This document shows positions 1-9,264 of a stretch of 64,000 bases of DNA, in pieces (within the stretch, counting starts at the first letter, position 1; each line of letters begins with the position of its first letter). Source of the DNA: Aequorivita sp. HC6-5 (GTDB taxonomy: Bacteria > Bacteroidota > Bacteroidia > Flavobacteriales > Flavobacteriaceae); NCBI GenBank assembly GCA_905182755.1, contig CAJJCS010000005.1:248001-312000 (forward strand), given 5' to 3'. The translations under genes were made by a program, and so were the position numbers. The notes under the pieces were generated by a model. That model was given only the letters and a program-made list of their open reading frames with translations. It had not been told where the DNA came from and did no database searches.

Positions 1-513
1 TTTGTTGTGCTAGATTTTGTACAATGGCTTACCCATCTTTCTTTACACAAGTATTCCTTTTTGTGGAGATTTCATAAGGTACACCACAGTGTAAAGCAAA
101 TGGGCTTTGCTTCTCATTTGAGATACCACTGGATGGAGAACATACTCTACAAGCCTCTTAAAACTTTTGGTGTAATGATTCTGGGAGGTTTTGAACCCCA
201 GCAGGCCTTTATTGTTCATTTCATTACCATTGCAATTGGGCATTTTAACCATGCAAATATTAAAATTACTTGGGGACCATTAAAGTATGTTTTTAACAAC
301 CCTGTGATGCACCTATACCATCATGCTAGCGAGGTTCCTAAAGGCAGACGAGGAGTAAATTACGCCATAAGCCTGAGTCTTTGGGATTACCTATTTAAAA
401 CCAATTACATCCCCGAAGACAGTGGCAATGTAGCACTTGGTTTTAAGGGTGATGATACCTTCCCTAAAGATTTTATTGGTCAAAACACCTACGGGTTTAA
501 AAAAGGCCAGTAA
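1..513 (+). CDS. Fatty acid hydroxylase / sterol desaturase family protein, 5'-truncated by window edge
   Basis: The reading frame is open from base 1, so the N-terminus lies outside the window. The 170 visible residues carry the histidine clusters of the fatty acid hydroxylase superfamily: HKVHH near residue 24, HFNHAN near 80 and HLYHH near 103. These ligate a di-iron centre in membrane hydroxylases and desaturases. Hydrophobic stretches between the clusters fit membrane segments. The substrate cannot be told from the sequence; lipid or carotenoid hydroxylation are possible. It ends about 150 bases before the next gene on the same strand. Family call is firm, specific function open. Confidence 0.8.
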   Translation, partial: FVVLDFVQWLTHLSLHKYSFLWRFHKVHHSVKQMGFASHLRYHWMENILYKPLKTFGVMILGGFEPQQAFIVHFITIAIGHFNHANIKITWGPLKYVFNNPVMHLYHHASEVPKGRRGVNYAISLSLWDYLFKTNYIPEDSGNVALGFKGDDTFPKDFIGQNTYGFKKGQ

Positions 514-666
514 TAAGGCCCGAAAAACAACACTCAATTCATACACAAAATAGCAGGTATCCCAAAAAACAGCCCCTTAATAGGATAAAAATGTTTTTTG
601 GCTTAATTATTGGTTTATTGTATTGAAATTATATACTTTAGTGGTCCATATTATAAACATATAAAA

Positions 667-1014
667 ATGAAAAACTTATTAAAAATTATAGCAATTGCTG
701 CAGTGTTTGTTCTAGGTATACAAAACACAACAGCACAGTCATTAACGGTTAACCAAGACAGACCAGAGACTATTGCAAAACAAAAAACTGCTGAGTTAAG
801 CCAGGCATTAGGCCTTGACGGTACACAGCAACGTTATATCTTTAGAGCCCTTACCGCAAATGAGGTAGACACAAGAAAAAACGTTGATGGGCAAGATGCA
901 AATAGCCCAGAGGTAATTGCATATAAATTAAAATTTGCTGAATCTTTAGAAAGAGCGATGAAAAAAACGCTTACCCCAGAACAGTTCACTGCCTGGAAAG
1001 CAATGCAAAAATAA
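667..1014 (+). CDS. Small secreted protein of unknown function
   Basis: A 115-residue protein. The start at 667 is chosen because it gives a clean signal peptide (MKNLLK, a hydrophobic core, then cleavage near TTAQS); a longer in-frame start at 610 would bury it. The mature part is charged and probably helical, with a short C-terminal segment LTPEQFTAWKAMQK that resembles the tail of Spy/CpxP-like and other small periplasmic helical proteins. That resemblance is weak and I do not assign a function. A strong bidirectional hairpin follows and separates it from convergent hemL. Confidence 0.6.
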   Translation: MKNLLKIIAIAAVFVLGIQNTTAQSLTVNQDRPETIAKQKTAELSQALGLDGTQQRYIFRALTANEVDTRKNVDGQDANSPEVIAYKLKFAESLERAMKKTLTPEQFTAWKAMQK

Positions 1015-1038
1015 TACGTATTATTTCAATACAATCAA

Positions 1039-1071
1039 AAAGTCCTACTTGCAATAAGTAGGACTTTTTTT
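1039..1071. terminator. Bidirectional Rho-independent terminator
   Basis: An 11-bp perfect stem (AAGTCCTACTT / AAGTAGGACTT) with a 5-base loop, flanked by A and T runs. It lies between a plus-strand gene ending at 1014 and hemL ending at 1070 on the minus strand, so it can serve both. Confidence 0.85.
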
Positions 1072-2363
1072 ATGCCAATAATTTTGCTGCATGGTCTGCA
1101 GCATTTATTGTTTGATCAAGATCTTTATAAGTAAGGGCATCTGTTAAAAACCAAGTTTCATAGGCACTTGGCGCAATATAAATACCTTGGTCTAGCATGC
1201 CGTGAAAAAATTTGTTAAACATCCCGTTTGATGCGGCCCCTGCTGCTGTCTCAAAATCTGTAACAGGAGTATGGCTAAAATGCACAGAGATCATAGACTG
1301 CTCTCTGTTGATGGTATGGGCAACACCCCTTGAGGTAAACACCTGTGAAAGCCCCTTATGTAAATACTTTGTTTTTTGGTCTAGAGAAGTGAAAATTTCT
1401 CTTCGCTGGTTAAGTTCACTGAGCATCGCAAAACCAGCTGCCATTGCAAGAGGGTTTCCACTCAAGGTACCTGCTTGATAAACGGGGCCCAAAGGAGCTA
1501 GATAGCTCATGATATCTGTATTGGCGGCAAAGGCGCCTACAGGTAAGCCTCCTCCAATAACTTTCCCGAAGGTCACAATATCTGCCTGTACATTTTTAAG
1601 TTCTTGTACACCTCCAGGGGCCAGTCTAAAGCCGGTCATAACCTCATCAAAGATTAATAATATTTGATGGGCATCACAAAGAGCTCTTAAGCCCTCCAAA
1701 AATCCTGGAGCTGGAGAAATACACCCCATATTACCTGCAACAGGCTCTATAATAATACAGGCAATTTGGTGAAGGGTTTTGGGCAATAATTTCTTCTACA
1801 TGCGCCAAATCATTGTATCTGGCAAGTAAGGTGTCTTTTGCAGTTCCCTGGGTAACCCCAGGACTGTTTGGGCTACCAAAAGTAACGGCGCCACTTCCTG
1901 CTTGTATTAAAAAAGAATCACTGTGGCCATGGTAACACCCCGCAAACTTTATTATTTTATCTTTATTGGTATACCCTCTTGCCAAACGCACAGCGCTCAT
2001 ACAAGCCTCTGTACCGCTGTTAACAAACCGAATCATTTCTATATTTGGCACCATAGATATTGCCAGCTCAGCAATTTGTGTCTCTATTTGTGTTGGCATT
2101 CCAAAGCTAGTTCCTAGTTGTGCTTTTTCTACAATAGCATCTACAACTGGCTCATAAGCATGTCCCAAAATCATAGGGCCCCACGAGTTAATATAATCTA
2201 TAAGACGGTTGCCATCTGCATCATATAAATAAGCACCCTTGGCCTTTTCAACAAAAATAGGTTCACCACCCACGGCCTTGAAGGCACGCACTGGAGAGTT
2301 AACACCTCCTGGAATTACCTTTTGCGCTTCTGCAAAAAGCGCACTACTTCTTTTGTATATCAT
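1070..2363 (-). CDS. hemL: Glutamate-1-semialdehyde 2,1-aminomutase, frameshifted once
   Basis: PLP enzyme that makes 5-aminolevulinate from glutamate-1-semialdehyde in the C5 tetrapyrrole pathway, in the cytosol. Signatures are [10 protein letters not shown] at the N-terminus, [16 protein letters not shown] (cofactor and substrate site) and the PLP lysine in TFGKVIGGG at about residue 267. The frame breaks at an A4 run (plus 1777-1780). Removing one base gives a continuous protein of 430 residues, the normal family length, reading [17 protein letters not shown] across the joint. Such a gene is normally essential in organisms lacking ALA synthase, so I infer a sequencing error, though a pseudogene cannot be excluded from one sequence. 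Three bases separate it from the upstream glucosaminidase, so the two probably share a transcript. Confidence 0.92.
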
Positions 2364-2366
2364 CTA

Positions 2367-3207
2367 CTATTTTTTTGAGCCTTTTAAATACAACTCTTGC
2401 CCTATAGACAAGGTAGTATCTTTTAATTTATTAAAACTTTTTAAGTCTTCTACCGAAATATCAAACCTCCTTGAAATACTATATAGTGTATCTCCTTTTG
2501 TAACTGTGTATGTTTTTACAGATACATTGTCTGGTTTATTTTTTGATTTTCTCCTACTCTTTTTTGAGCCTAAGACTTGTGTGTCAAAATCTTCAAGCTG
2601 GTACCTTTCTATAATACTAATTAACTTATCTGGATACTTTGGGTCTGTGGCATATCCCGCCTTTTTTAAACCCTTGGCCCATCCTTTATAATCTTTCTGT
2701 GACAAGTCAAACAAAGAGCTGTACCTGCCTCTTGTTGTTAAAAACAAAGAGTGATCTCTGTAAGAGTATTTTGCATCTACATACTTTCTGAAACATTCTT
2801 GATCCTTATCATCATCATGATGAACAAAATCACCTTGCCAACCCGTGTGGCACTTGATACCAAAATGATTGTTTGCCCTCACACTTAAAGTGCCTCTGCC
2901 GGCGCCACTCTCCAAAATACCTTGCGCTAAGGTAATACTGGCAGGAATACCATATTGCTTCATCTCCTGCATTGCTATTTCACTAAATTGAACTATATAC
3001 TCTTTAACAACATTGGTGTAACTTTTTTTTAGCCACTGGCGCGGTTGCCTGTTTTTTTACAGCTCCTTGTTGAGCTCCAGACATACTACTTTGAGAAGCT
3101 GTGTTGGTAGGAGTTGCGATTATGGTATTTTTTTTTGCCCTACAGCTAGATAGCAAAACAAGACAAATAACACATAGTGTTGTGATTTTGTGGTACATAT
3201 TATACAT
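2367..3207 (-). CDS. Glucosaminidase-LysM lipoprotein, frameshifted once
   Basis: Peptidoglycan-cleaving lipoprotein. The N-terminus has a lipobox (VLLSSC), then a short Ala/Lys/Thr-rich linker, then a mannosyl-glycoprotein endo-beta-N-acetylglucosaminidase domain with SITLAQGILESGAG (catalytic Glu), NNHFGIKC and YATDPKYP. A C-terminal LysM motif (TYTVTKGDTLYSISRRF) would bind glycan. The reading frame breaks in a run of eight A (plus 3023-3030). Dropping one A joins AKKSYTNVVKEYIVQFSEIA to the catalytic domain and gives 279 residues. It overlaps the upstream PLP enzyme by 8 bases. Likely role: cell-wall turnover or daughter-cell separation in the periplasm. Confidence 0.88.
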
Positions 3208-4093
3208 TAATTTGAGGTAAATTCTTTTTTTCTAGTTTTAGGTTCATGCCAGCTACACCTTGCATTCCGCCGGTATGGAGTGCTAAAATACGGCTATTTT
3301 TTTTGAAATAATCTTTTTTAATAAGATCAAAAACACCGAACAATAATTTGCCCGTATACACTGGATCTAGACCAATACCATGGGTTTGTTTAAAGGTGTT
3401 TATAAACTCAATTAATGTTGTATCCACCTTGGCGTACCCACCAAAACAATACGCGTCTGTGATGCTATAGTTTGTATTGGAAGTGTATTTTGAAACTACC
3501 TGGTCTTGAAATGTACCTTTGAGCGCAGAAAACCCAATGGCCTTTTGATGCTCCTTTAATGAAGACACAACGCCCGCTAATGTGCCCCCCGTACCCGTAC
3601 AAAGACAGATATAATCATACTGGGCGTCCTTTGGTGTTAGAATTTCTGCACATCCTTTTATAGCCAAGTCATTGGTGCCACCCTCTGGGACCGTATAAAA
3701 ATCACCATAGCTATCGTGCAGGGTTTTTAAAAATGCTGGAGTCTCTTTCAAAGCGTATTGCGCTCTAGAGACAAATACAAGTTGCATTCCTTGCTGGTGT
3801 GCAAAGCGTAATGTTGGATTTTGCTTATAGATACCTGCCAGCTCCTCACCTCTTATGATACCAATGGTTTTAAGATTGTTTAATTTTCCTGCAGCCGCCA
3901 CCGCAGCGATATGATTTGAGTATGCACCTCCAAAGGTTAGCATGCATTTTTGAGATCTCTCCAACACATGGGCAATGGTATACTTTAATTTTCTAAACTT
4001 ATTACCTGATATAATAGGATGTAAAAGATCTTCTCTTTTTATAGCTAAGCTAACATCACACCCAAGAGAAGAAACATCTATATTTTGATTCAT
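3200..4093 (-). CDS. ACC deaminase / D-cysteine desulfhydrase family PLP enzyme
   Basis: A 297-residue fold-type II PLP enzyme. The motif KREDLLHPIISGNKFRKLKY holds the PLP-binding lysine, GGAYSNHIAAVA is the substrate loop, CLCTGTGGTLAG is the phosphate-binding glycine loop and LHTGGMQG lies near the C-terminus. Members cleave 1-aminocyclopropane-1-carboxylate or D-cysteine to ammonia plus a keto acid (and sulfide). I favour a D-cysteine desulfhydrase-like role because bacterial homologues outside plant associates usually have that activity, but the sequence does not decide. It is the first gene of the minus-strand group running into the glucosaminidase and hemL. Confidence 0.82.
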   Translation of the reverse strand: MNQNIDVSSLGCDVSLAIKREDLLHPIISGNKFRKLKYTIAHVLERSQKCMLTFGGAYSNHIAAVAAAGKLNNLKTIGIIRGEELAGIYKQNPTLRFAHQQGMQLVFVSRAQYALKETPAFLKTLHDSYGDFYTVPEGGTNDLAIKGCAEILTPKDAQYDYICLCTGTGGTLAGVVSSLKEHQKAIGFSALKGTFQDQVVSKYTSNTNYSITDAYCFGGYAKVDTTLIEFINTFKQTHGIGLDPVYTGKLLFGVFDLIKKDYFKKNSRILALHTGGMQGVAGMNLKLEKKNLPQINV

Positions 4094-4247
4094 TTTTAAA
4101 ATATGTTAACCCTTTTTAAAGAAAAAATACAACGCAAATTTACAAAACATGCAAGTATCTATTTTATTTTTAACATTCAAAGCAACAAATTTTATTGCAA
4201 AAGAAAATCTAGCTACTTATACTACCAACTTTGCGTATTTTTGTTAG

Positions 4248-4415
4248 GTGTTATTTCCGAAGAAAAAAATAGAACTAGAAGAAGGAGACTTCTACCTCAC
4301 GCCAGAGGGCTATAAATGCTTTACAGAACAATACCACCTTAAAAGGACTTATTGTTGTGAGAGTGGCTGCCGTCATTGCCCCTATGGTTTTAACAAAAAA
4401 ACAAACACACAATAA
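4248..4415 (+). CDS. DUF5522 small cysteine-rich protein (GTG start)
   Basis: A 55-residue protein. It begins with GTG directly after an in-frame TAG, so no longer form is possible in this frame. It reads FYLTPEGYKCFTEQYHLKRT followed by YCCESGCRHCPYGF, the four-cysteine signature typical of DUF5522. The CC-x3-C-x2-C spacing suggests a metal site. Function is unknown. It ends 51 bases before the urocanate hydratase start, and could be transcribed with it. Homologues usually have similar length, so this looks complete. Confidence 0.72.
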   Translation: MLFPKKKIELEEGDFYLTPEGYKCFTEQYHLKRTYCCESGCRHCPYGFNKKTNTQ

Positions 4416-4466
4416 TAGATAGCCTTAATTTTCTATCTATAGATGCAAACTATCAAAAACAGTACC

Positions 4467-6447
4467 ATGACTTTTAAAGAAGAAATACTAGCTGGAATAC
4501 CAAATGAACTGCCTCAAACAAAAACGTATGACCCCCAGGTAAACCATGCCCCAAAAAGAAAAAAAATACTTTCTCCAGAAGAAGAAATACTAGCATATCG
4601 CAACGCACTACGTTACTTTGATCCCAAACATCACGCCACGCTCCTTCCAGAGTTTAAGCATGAATTGGAAACATACGGGCGTATTTACATGCACCGCTTT
4701 AGACCCGATTATAAAATATACGCAAGGCCAATACAACAGTATCCAGGCGAGTCTACCCAAGCAAAGGCGATCATGCTTATGATACAAAACAACCTAGATC
4801 ATGCTGTTGCACAGCACCCTGATGAGTTAATTACCTATGGTGGTAATGGAGGGGTGTTCTCAAACTGGGCACAGTACCGTTTGGTGATGCAGTATCTAGC
4901 CCAAATGACAGACCAGCAAACATTGGCAATCTACTCTGGGCACCCTATGGGTTTATTTCCTTCTCATAAAGACGCCCCAAGAGTGGTTGTAACCAACGGG
5001 ATGATGATACCCAATTACTCTAAGGCCGATGACTGGGAAAAATTTAACGCACTTGGTGTTACCCAATATGGCCAAATGACAGCCGGTAGCTATATGTATA
5101 TTGGCCCTCAAGGTATTGTTCATGGGACAACAATTACAGTACTAAACGGTTTTAGAAAAATTAAAAAATCTCCAAAAGGAGGGTTATTTGTAACCTCTGG
5201 ACTAGGAGGCATGAGTGGTGCCCAACCAAAGGCAGGAAACATAGCAGGATGTGTTACCGTTTGCGGAGAGATAAATAAAAAAGCAACTAAGACAAGGCAT
5301 GAGCAAGGATGGGTAGATGAAGTAATTAGTGATCTTGACCAACTTGGCAAAAGAGTGAAAGAAGCCTTGGCCGCAAAACAAGCAGTATCTATTGCTTGGG
5401 ATGGAAACATTGTTGATGTCTGGGAACATTTTGACAAAGAAAACATCCATATAGATTTAGGGAGTGATCAAACCTCTTTGCACAACCCTTGGGCTGGAGG
5501 GTATTACCCTATGGGGTTATCCTACGAGCAATCAAACCAGATGATGGCCAATGACCCTGCACTTTTTAAAGAAAAAATACAAGAAACTCTTAAGCGCCAT
5601 GTAGCGGCAATAAACAAACATACCGCAAAAGGAACCTACTTTTTTGACTACGGAAATGCCTTTTTACTTGAGGCCTCTAGAGCAGGTGCAAACATCATGG
5701 CAGAAAACAACATAGATTTTAAATACTCAAGTTATGTCCAAGACATCATGGGGCCTATGTGTTTTGATTATGGATTTGGCCCTTTTAGATGGGTTTGCGG
5801 CTTCTGGAAATCCAGAAGATTTGGCCAAAACAGATGCCATTGCCTGTCAAGTTCTAGAAGAAATTATGAAAGATGCTCCTACACAGGTGCAACAGCAAAT
5901 GGCAGATAACATACAATGGATTAAAGGCGCACAACAAAACAAACTGGTAGTAGGCTCTCAGGCAAGAATTTTATATGCAGACTCAGAAGGAAGAATGAAA
6001 ATAGCCAGTGCTTTTAATAAAGCAATTAAAGAAGGACATCTTGATACAATTATCTTAGGTCGTGACCATCACGATGTAAGTGGTACAGATTCTCCCTACC
6101 GTGAAACAAGCAATATTTATGATGGAAGCCGCTTCACGGCAGATATGGCAATACAAAATGTTATTGGAGACAGCTTTAGAGGTGCAACCTGGGTAAGTAT
6201 ACACAATGGCGGGGGTGTTGGCTGGGGTGAGGTAATCAATGGAGGTTTCGGTATGGTTCTTGATGGTAGCAATGATGCACAAAGACGACTAGAAAACATG
6301 CTCTTTTGGGATGTTAACAATGGTATTGCAAGACGTAGTTGGGCTAGAAATAAGGAGGCTGTATTTGCTATTAAAAGAGAAATGAAACGAAACCCAAATC
6401 TCAAAGTAACACTTCCAAATTTTGTAGATGATTCACTTTTAAATTAA
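4467..6447 (+). CDS. hutU: Urocanate hydratase, frameshifted once
   Basis: Second enzyme of histidine degradation; converts urocanate to 4-imidazolone-5-propionate with tightly bound NAD+. The motifs YGGNGGVFSNWAQ, YSGHPMGLFPSH and TSGLGGMSGAQPKAG (NAD binding, about residue 245) are clear, as is DIMGPMCFDYGFGPFRWVC near the break. Reading breaks at a GG at 5799-5800. Removing one G gives FRWVCASGNPEDLAKTDAI and a 659-residue protein, the long form typical of Bacteroidota. Start 4467 (MTFKEEI) is preferred to 4443 because the upstream residues lack family resemblance. No hutH, hutI or hutG is visible nearby, so the rest of the pathway must lie elsewhere. Confidence 0.92.
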
Positions 6448-6453
6448 AACAAC

Positions 6454-6996
6454 ATGAACTTATTAAAATTCTTTTCTGTTATCGCTTTACTTCTTTTAAC
6501 CTCTTGTAACATCGTTCGTGTGGTGAGTGATTATGATAAAGCAACCAACTTTGACAACTACACTACATTCGCTTTTTTTAAACCAGGTATAGACAAGGCC
6601 AAAATTAGCGATCTGGACAAAAAGAGAATATTGCGCGCCATACAAGATAATTTAATGGCAAAAGGCATGAATAAAAATAGCAGCCCAGATATTTTGGTTA
6701 GTATTTTTACCAAAGAAAGCCAACGCGTAGATATCTATCAAAACAACTTTGGTGGCGCCTGGGGTTGGAACCCATATTGGGGAGGTAACTTTAACAACAA
6801 TAGAATGATATCTTCAAACACAGAAGGCAGCCTCTTTATAGACCTTATTGATGCCAAAACCAAAGAATTAATCTGGCAAGGTGTTAGCCATAGTGGTATA
6901 TATAACGGCAATGATATAGAAAAACGTGAAGAGAAAATACGTCTTATTGTTTCAAAAATACTAGCGCAATACCCACCTAATGCAAATAACAAATAA
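6454..6996 (+). CDS. DUF4136 lipoprotein
   Basis: A 180-residue lipoprotein with lipobox LLLTSC at residue 18. The mature part follows the DUF4136 pattern: VSDYDKATNFDNYTTFAFF at the start, a helix LRAIQDNLMAKGM, a Gly/Trp/Asn-rich middle (GGAWGWNPYWGGNFNNN), then GSLFIDLIDAKTKELIWQG. It should be anchored in the envelope, facing the periplasm. Its biochemical role is not known. Only six bases separate it from hutU, so it is probably co-transcribed, but no functional link to histidine breakdown is evident. Confidence 0.8.
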   Translation: MNLLKFFSVIALLLLTSCNIVRVVSDYDKATNFDNYTTFAFFKPGIDKAKISDLDKKRILRAIQDNLMAKGMNKNSSPDILVSIFTKESQRVDIYQNNFGGAWGWNPYWGGNFNNNRMISSNTEGSLFIDLIDAKTKELIWQGVSHSGIYNGNDIEKREEKIRLIVSKILAQYPPNANNK

Positions 6997-7013
6997 GCAC
7001 TAGATTATATCTT

Positions 7014-7779
7014 TTGAATTCGCTTTTTAAATTTTTTTTAAACCTATTTCCAAGAACATTACTTATTAAAATAAGTTATTTGGTGAGACCCTTTTGTTGC
7101 TTTTTTTTTAAGAGGAAATACATACACAGATCCCATAGACGGAAAATCATACCGAAGGTTTCTTCCTTATGGATACGCCAAGGTTAGAGAAAATGTGCTA
7201 GCACCTGGCACTCTATCTCTAGAAAGACATCGTCTTTTTTGGCTGTATTTAAAAAATGAAACTACTTTTTTCTCTGCCCCTTTGAGAGTATTACACTTTG
7301 CCCCAGAACAAGCATTTGTGCAGAAATTTAAAAAACAAAAAAACCTTACCTACACCACCACAGACCTCAACTCTCCTATTGCAGATGTAAAAGCAGATAT
7401 TTGCGACTTGCCATTTAAGGATAATAGTTTTGATTTTATTATTTGCAATCACGTATTAGAGCATATCCCAGATGACACCAAAGCCATGCAAGAATTATAT
7501 CGTGTGTTGGCTCCTTCAGGAACTGCTATTGTGCAAGTTCCTTACGATGCAAAACGAGAGATCACCTTTGAAGACAATACCATCACAGACCAAAGTGAAC
7601 GTACCCGTATTTTTGGACAGTATGACCACCTAAGAGTCTATGGCATGGATTATTTTAAAAAGCTGTCAAGTATCGGCTTTGATGTTAACGCCTTAGATTA
7701 CACCAGTAGCATCAGTAGTGATGATATAGAGCGTTACAGGCTCTGCAAAGGAGAACTACTGCCTGTCTGTAAAAAATAA
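7014..7779 (+). CDS. Class I SAM-dependent methyltransferase, frameshifted, probable TTG start
   Basis: The core (7111-7779) has a Methyltransf_11 domain: VLHFAPEQAF as motif I, TTDLNSPIADVKADICDLPF, FDFIICNHVLEHIPDD and ELYRVLAPSGTAIVQVPY. Upstream of it the same protein continues as FLRGNTYTDPIDGKSYRRFLPYGY, but a run of nine T (7101-7109) breaks the frame. With eight T, the frame opens back to a TTG at 7014 and gives a 254-residue protein beginning MNSLFKFFLNLFPRTLLIKI, a basic amphipathic leader. Related Bacteroidota proteins, as I recall them, share this leader and the SLERHRLFWLYL motif. Substrate unknown. It converges on apbE with only four bases between the genes. Confidence 0.78.
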
Positions 7780-7783
7780 AAGG

Positions 7784-8794
7784 TTACTTTAAAATTAGAT
7801 CTTCAAAACCTTTGGTGCTATAACTTTGAGGAGCTTGATTTGCATCCACATAGGTTACATACCCATCTACATCTTTTAAGGTTTCAAGCATTGCTTTTGC
7901 TTTTTCAAAACCCATGGCCATACATGCAGTAGCATAGGCATCTGCCAGGGCGCAGGTTGGAGCAATTATAGTTGCACTTGTAACATTATTTTGCTCTGCA
8001 AGGCCTGTTAAGGGGTTTATAGTATGAACATACTTTTTACCTGTAGTATCATCAATGCGGTATTTTCTGTAATTTCCAGAACCTGCCAATCCACGATCTT
8101 GAAGGGTGAAATACACCACAGCTTCTCTATCATCAACCTGGGAGACAATAGCCTCCACCGCGCTAGTCCAGGGTCTGTTTTTTGAAATATTTTTTCCTTT
8201 GGCCAATACCTCACCCCCTAGCTCAATGATATAATCTGTAATGTTATTACTGCTTAGCATATTGCCCAAGCAGTCAATACCGTAACCTTTTGCTACCGCA
8301 TTAAAGTCTAGATAGATATTTGGGTTGTCTTTATGCACAGTGCCATCTTTGTTAATAGACACTTTATTAAAACCTACCAATGCGCTAACACTATCTAGTA
8401 CCTTATCGCTAATAGTTTCAAGATAAGGGGTGTCTCCAAAGCCGTATAAATTTCTCAAACTACCTACTGTAGGGTCAAAATACCCTAAAGAATTTTTATG
8501 TACTATTTCAGATATTTGCCACACGTCTTTAAACAGAGCATCTACTACAATGGTACTATCTCCCCTATTAATTTTTGAAATATCACTTTGGTAGATATAG
8601 GTACTCATAGACTTGTTGACCCTATAAAGCACAGAGTCTATTTGCTTTTGAGCTTCAAAATTTGAATTGGTAAAATACTGTATGGTATAGGTGGTGCCAA
8701 AGGCATTACCCTGTAGTACTTTTTTCTCTAAAGAGTGCTCATTTTTACAGCCAGCAAAAATGATAAATACTAAAAAAGCTGCTATTTGTTTCAT
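7784..8794 (-). CDS. apbE: FAD:protein FMN transferase (ApbE), lipoprotein
   Basis: Transfers FMN from FAD to a threonine on target flavoproteins in the periplasm. In bacteria with NQR the targets are NqrB and NqrC, both encoded just upstream in the same operon. The 336-residue protein has a lipobox (FIIFAGC), MSTYIYQSDISKINRGD, YFDPTVGSL, IYLDFNAVAKGYGID and a late THPLTG-like segment HTINPLTG followed by ATIIAPTCALADAYATACMAMG, all ApbE hallmarks. Its start overlaps the stop of the preceding small gene by four bases (ATGA), implying translational coupling. Function is secure. Confidence 0.93.
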   Translation of the reverse strand: MKQIAAFLVFIIFAGCKNEHSLEKKVLQGNAFGTTYTIQYFTNSNFEAQKQIDSVLYRVNKSMSTYIYQSDISKINRGDSTIVVDALFKDVWQISEIVHKNSLGYFDPTVGSLRNLYGFGDTPYLETISDKVLDSVSALVGFNKVSINKDGTVHKDNPNIYLDFNAVAKGYGIDCLGNMLSSNNITDYIIELGGEVLAKGKNISKNRPWTSAVEAIVSQVDDREAVVYFTLQDRGLAGSGNYRKYRIDDTTGKKYVHTINPLTGLAEQNNVTSATIIAPTCALADAYATACMAMGFEKAKAMLETLKDVDGYVTYVDANQAPQSYSTKGFEDLILK

Positions 8795-9153
8795 GTGATT
8801 TCTTGTAAGCCTTTGTAAACCATTGTATACTCTTGATCTTTTAACACCGGTTTTGCGTAATCTGTGCCATGACCAAGACCCACTCCAGCATAATATGTTT
8901 TAGCCTCAAACCCATTGGCATGCTCTTTTATGGTTTGCATAAATACAGGATCATACCCATTAGCATCATCAGGATAGTGTGACACCCGTACAATCACAAA
9001 ATGCAAGTCTTTATTTTTTAAACCTACAAACTGAGGATCTTTACCAATTTTACTATTAACACCCAAAAACTCAAAGCCCTGAGACTTCATGTCTTCCCCA
9101 ACAATGTTCATGGCAAGGTTGTGCAATTCTTGTTTGGTAAGTTGTTTAGGCAT
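8791..9153 (-). CDS. Small conserved NQR-operon protein of unknown function
   Basis: A 120-residue soluble protein with no signal peptide or membrane segment. It begins MPKQLTKQELHNLAMNIVG and contains a compact domain with IGKDPQFVGLKNKDLHFVIVRV and YYAGVGLGHG. It sits between nqrF and apbE and overlaps apbE by four bases. From memory, pipelines often call homologues 'NQR subunit F' by context alone; it has no ferredoxin, FAD or NADH motif, so that label would be wrong. Position suggests a role in NQR maturation or flavin handling, which is inference only. A terminator-like hairpin lies between it and nqrF, yet strand and spacing still suggest one operon. Confidence 0.7.
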   Translation of the reverse strand: MPKQLTKQELHNLAMNIVGEDMKSQGFEFLGVNSKIGKDPQFVGLKNKDLHFVIVRVSHYPDDANGYDPVFMQTIKEHANGFEAKTYYAGVGLGHGTDYAKPVLKDQEYTMVYKGLQEIT

Positions 9154-9202
9154 TTATTTTTATTGTAAGAGGTTAACTATGCAAAAATACGGTAATGAGA
9201 TT

Positions 9203-9241
9203 AAAAAAACCGCTATCAAAATTATTGACGGCGGTTTTTTT
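9203..9241. terminator. Hairpin with flanking A/T runs downstream of nqrF
   Basis: An 11-bp stem, AAAAAAACCGC (9203-9213) with GCGGTTTTTTT (9231-9241), lies between nqrF and the small downstream gene. On the minus strand it would act as an intrinsic terminator or attenuator after nqrF, so apbE and its partner may be expressed at a lower level than nqrA-F or from a second promoter. Confidence 0.7.
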
Positions 9242-9264
9242 AATTTTAAAATTATTGAAAAAAA

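Noticed and set aside
4103-4315. 70-codon plus-strand frame upstream of hutU
   Set aside because: It is out of frame with the DUF5522 motif in its second half, ends in a poly-Arg run and has no family sequence; the real gene is the 4248-4415 frame.
8791-9153. Calling the small NQR-operon gene a second nqrF
   Set aside because: It has no ferredoxin cysteines, FAD or NADH motif; true nqrF lies just upstream.
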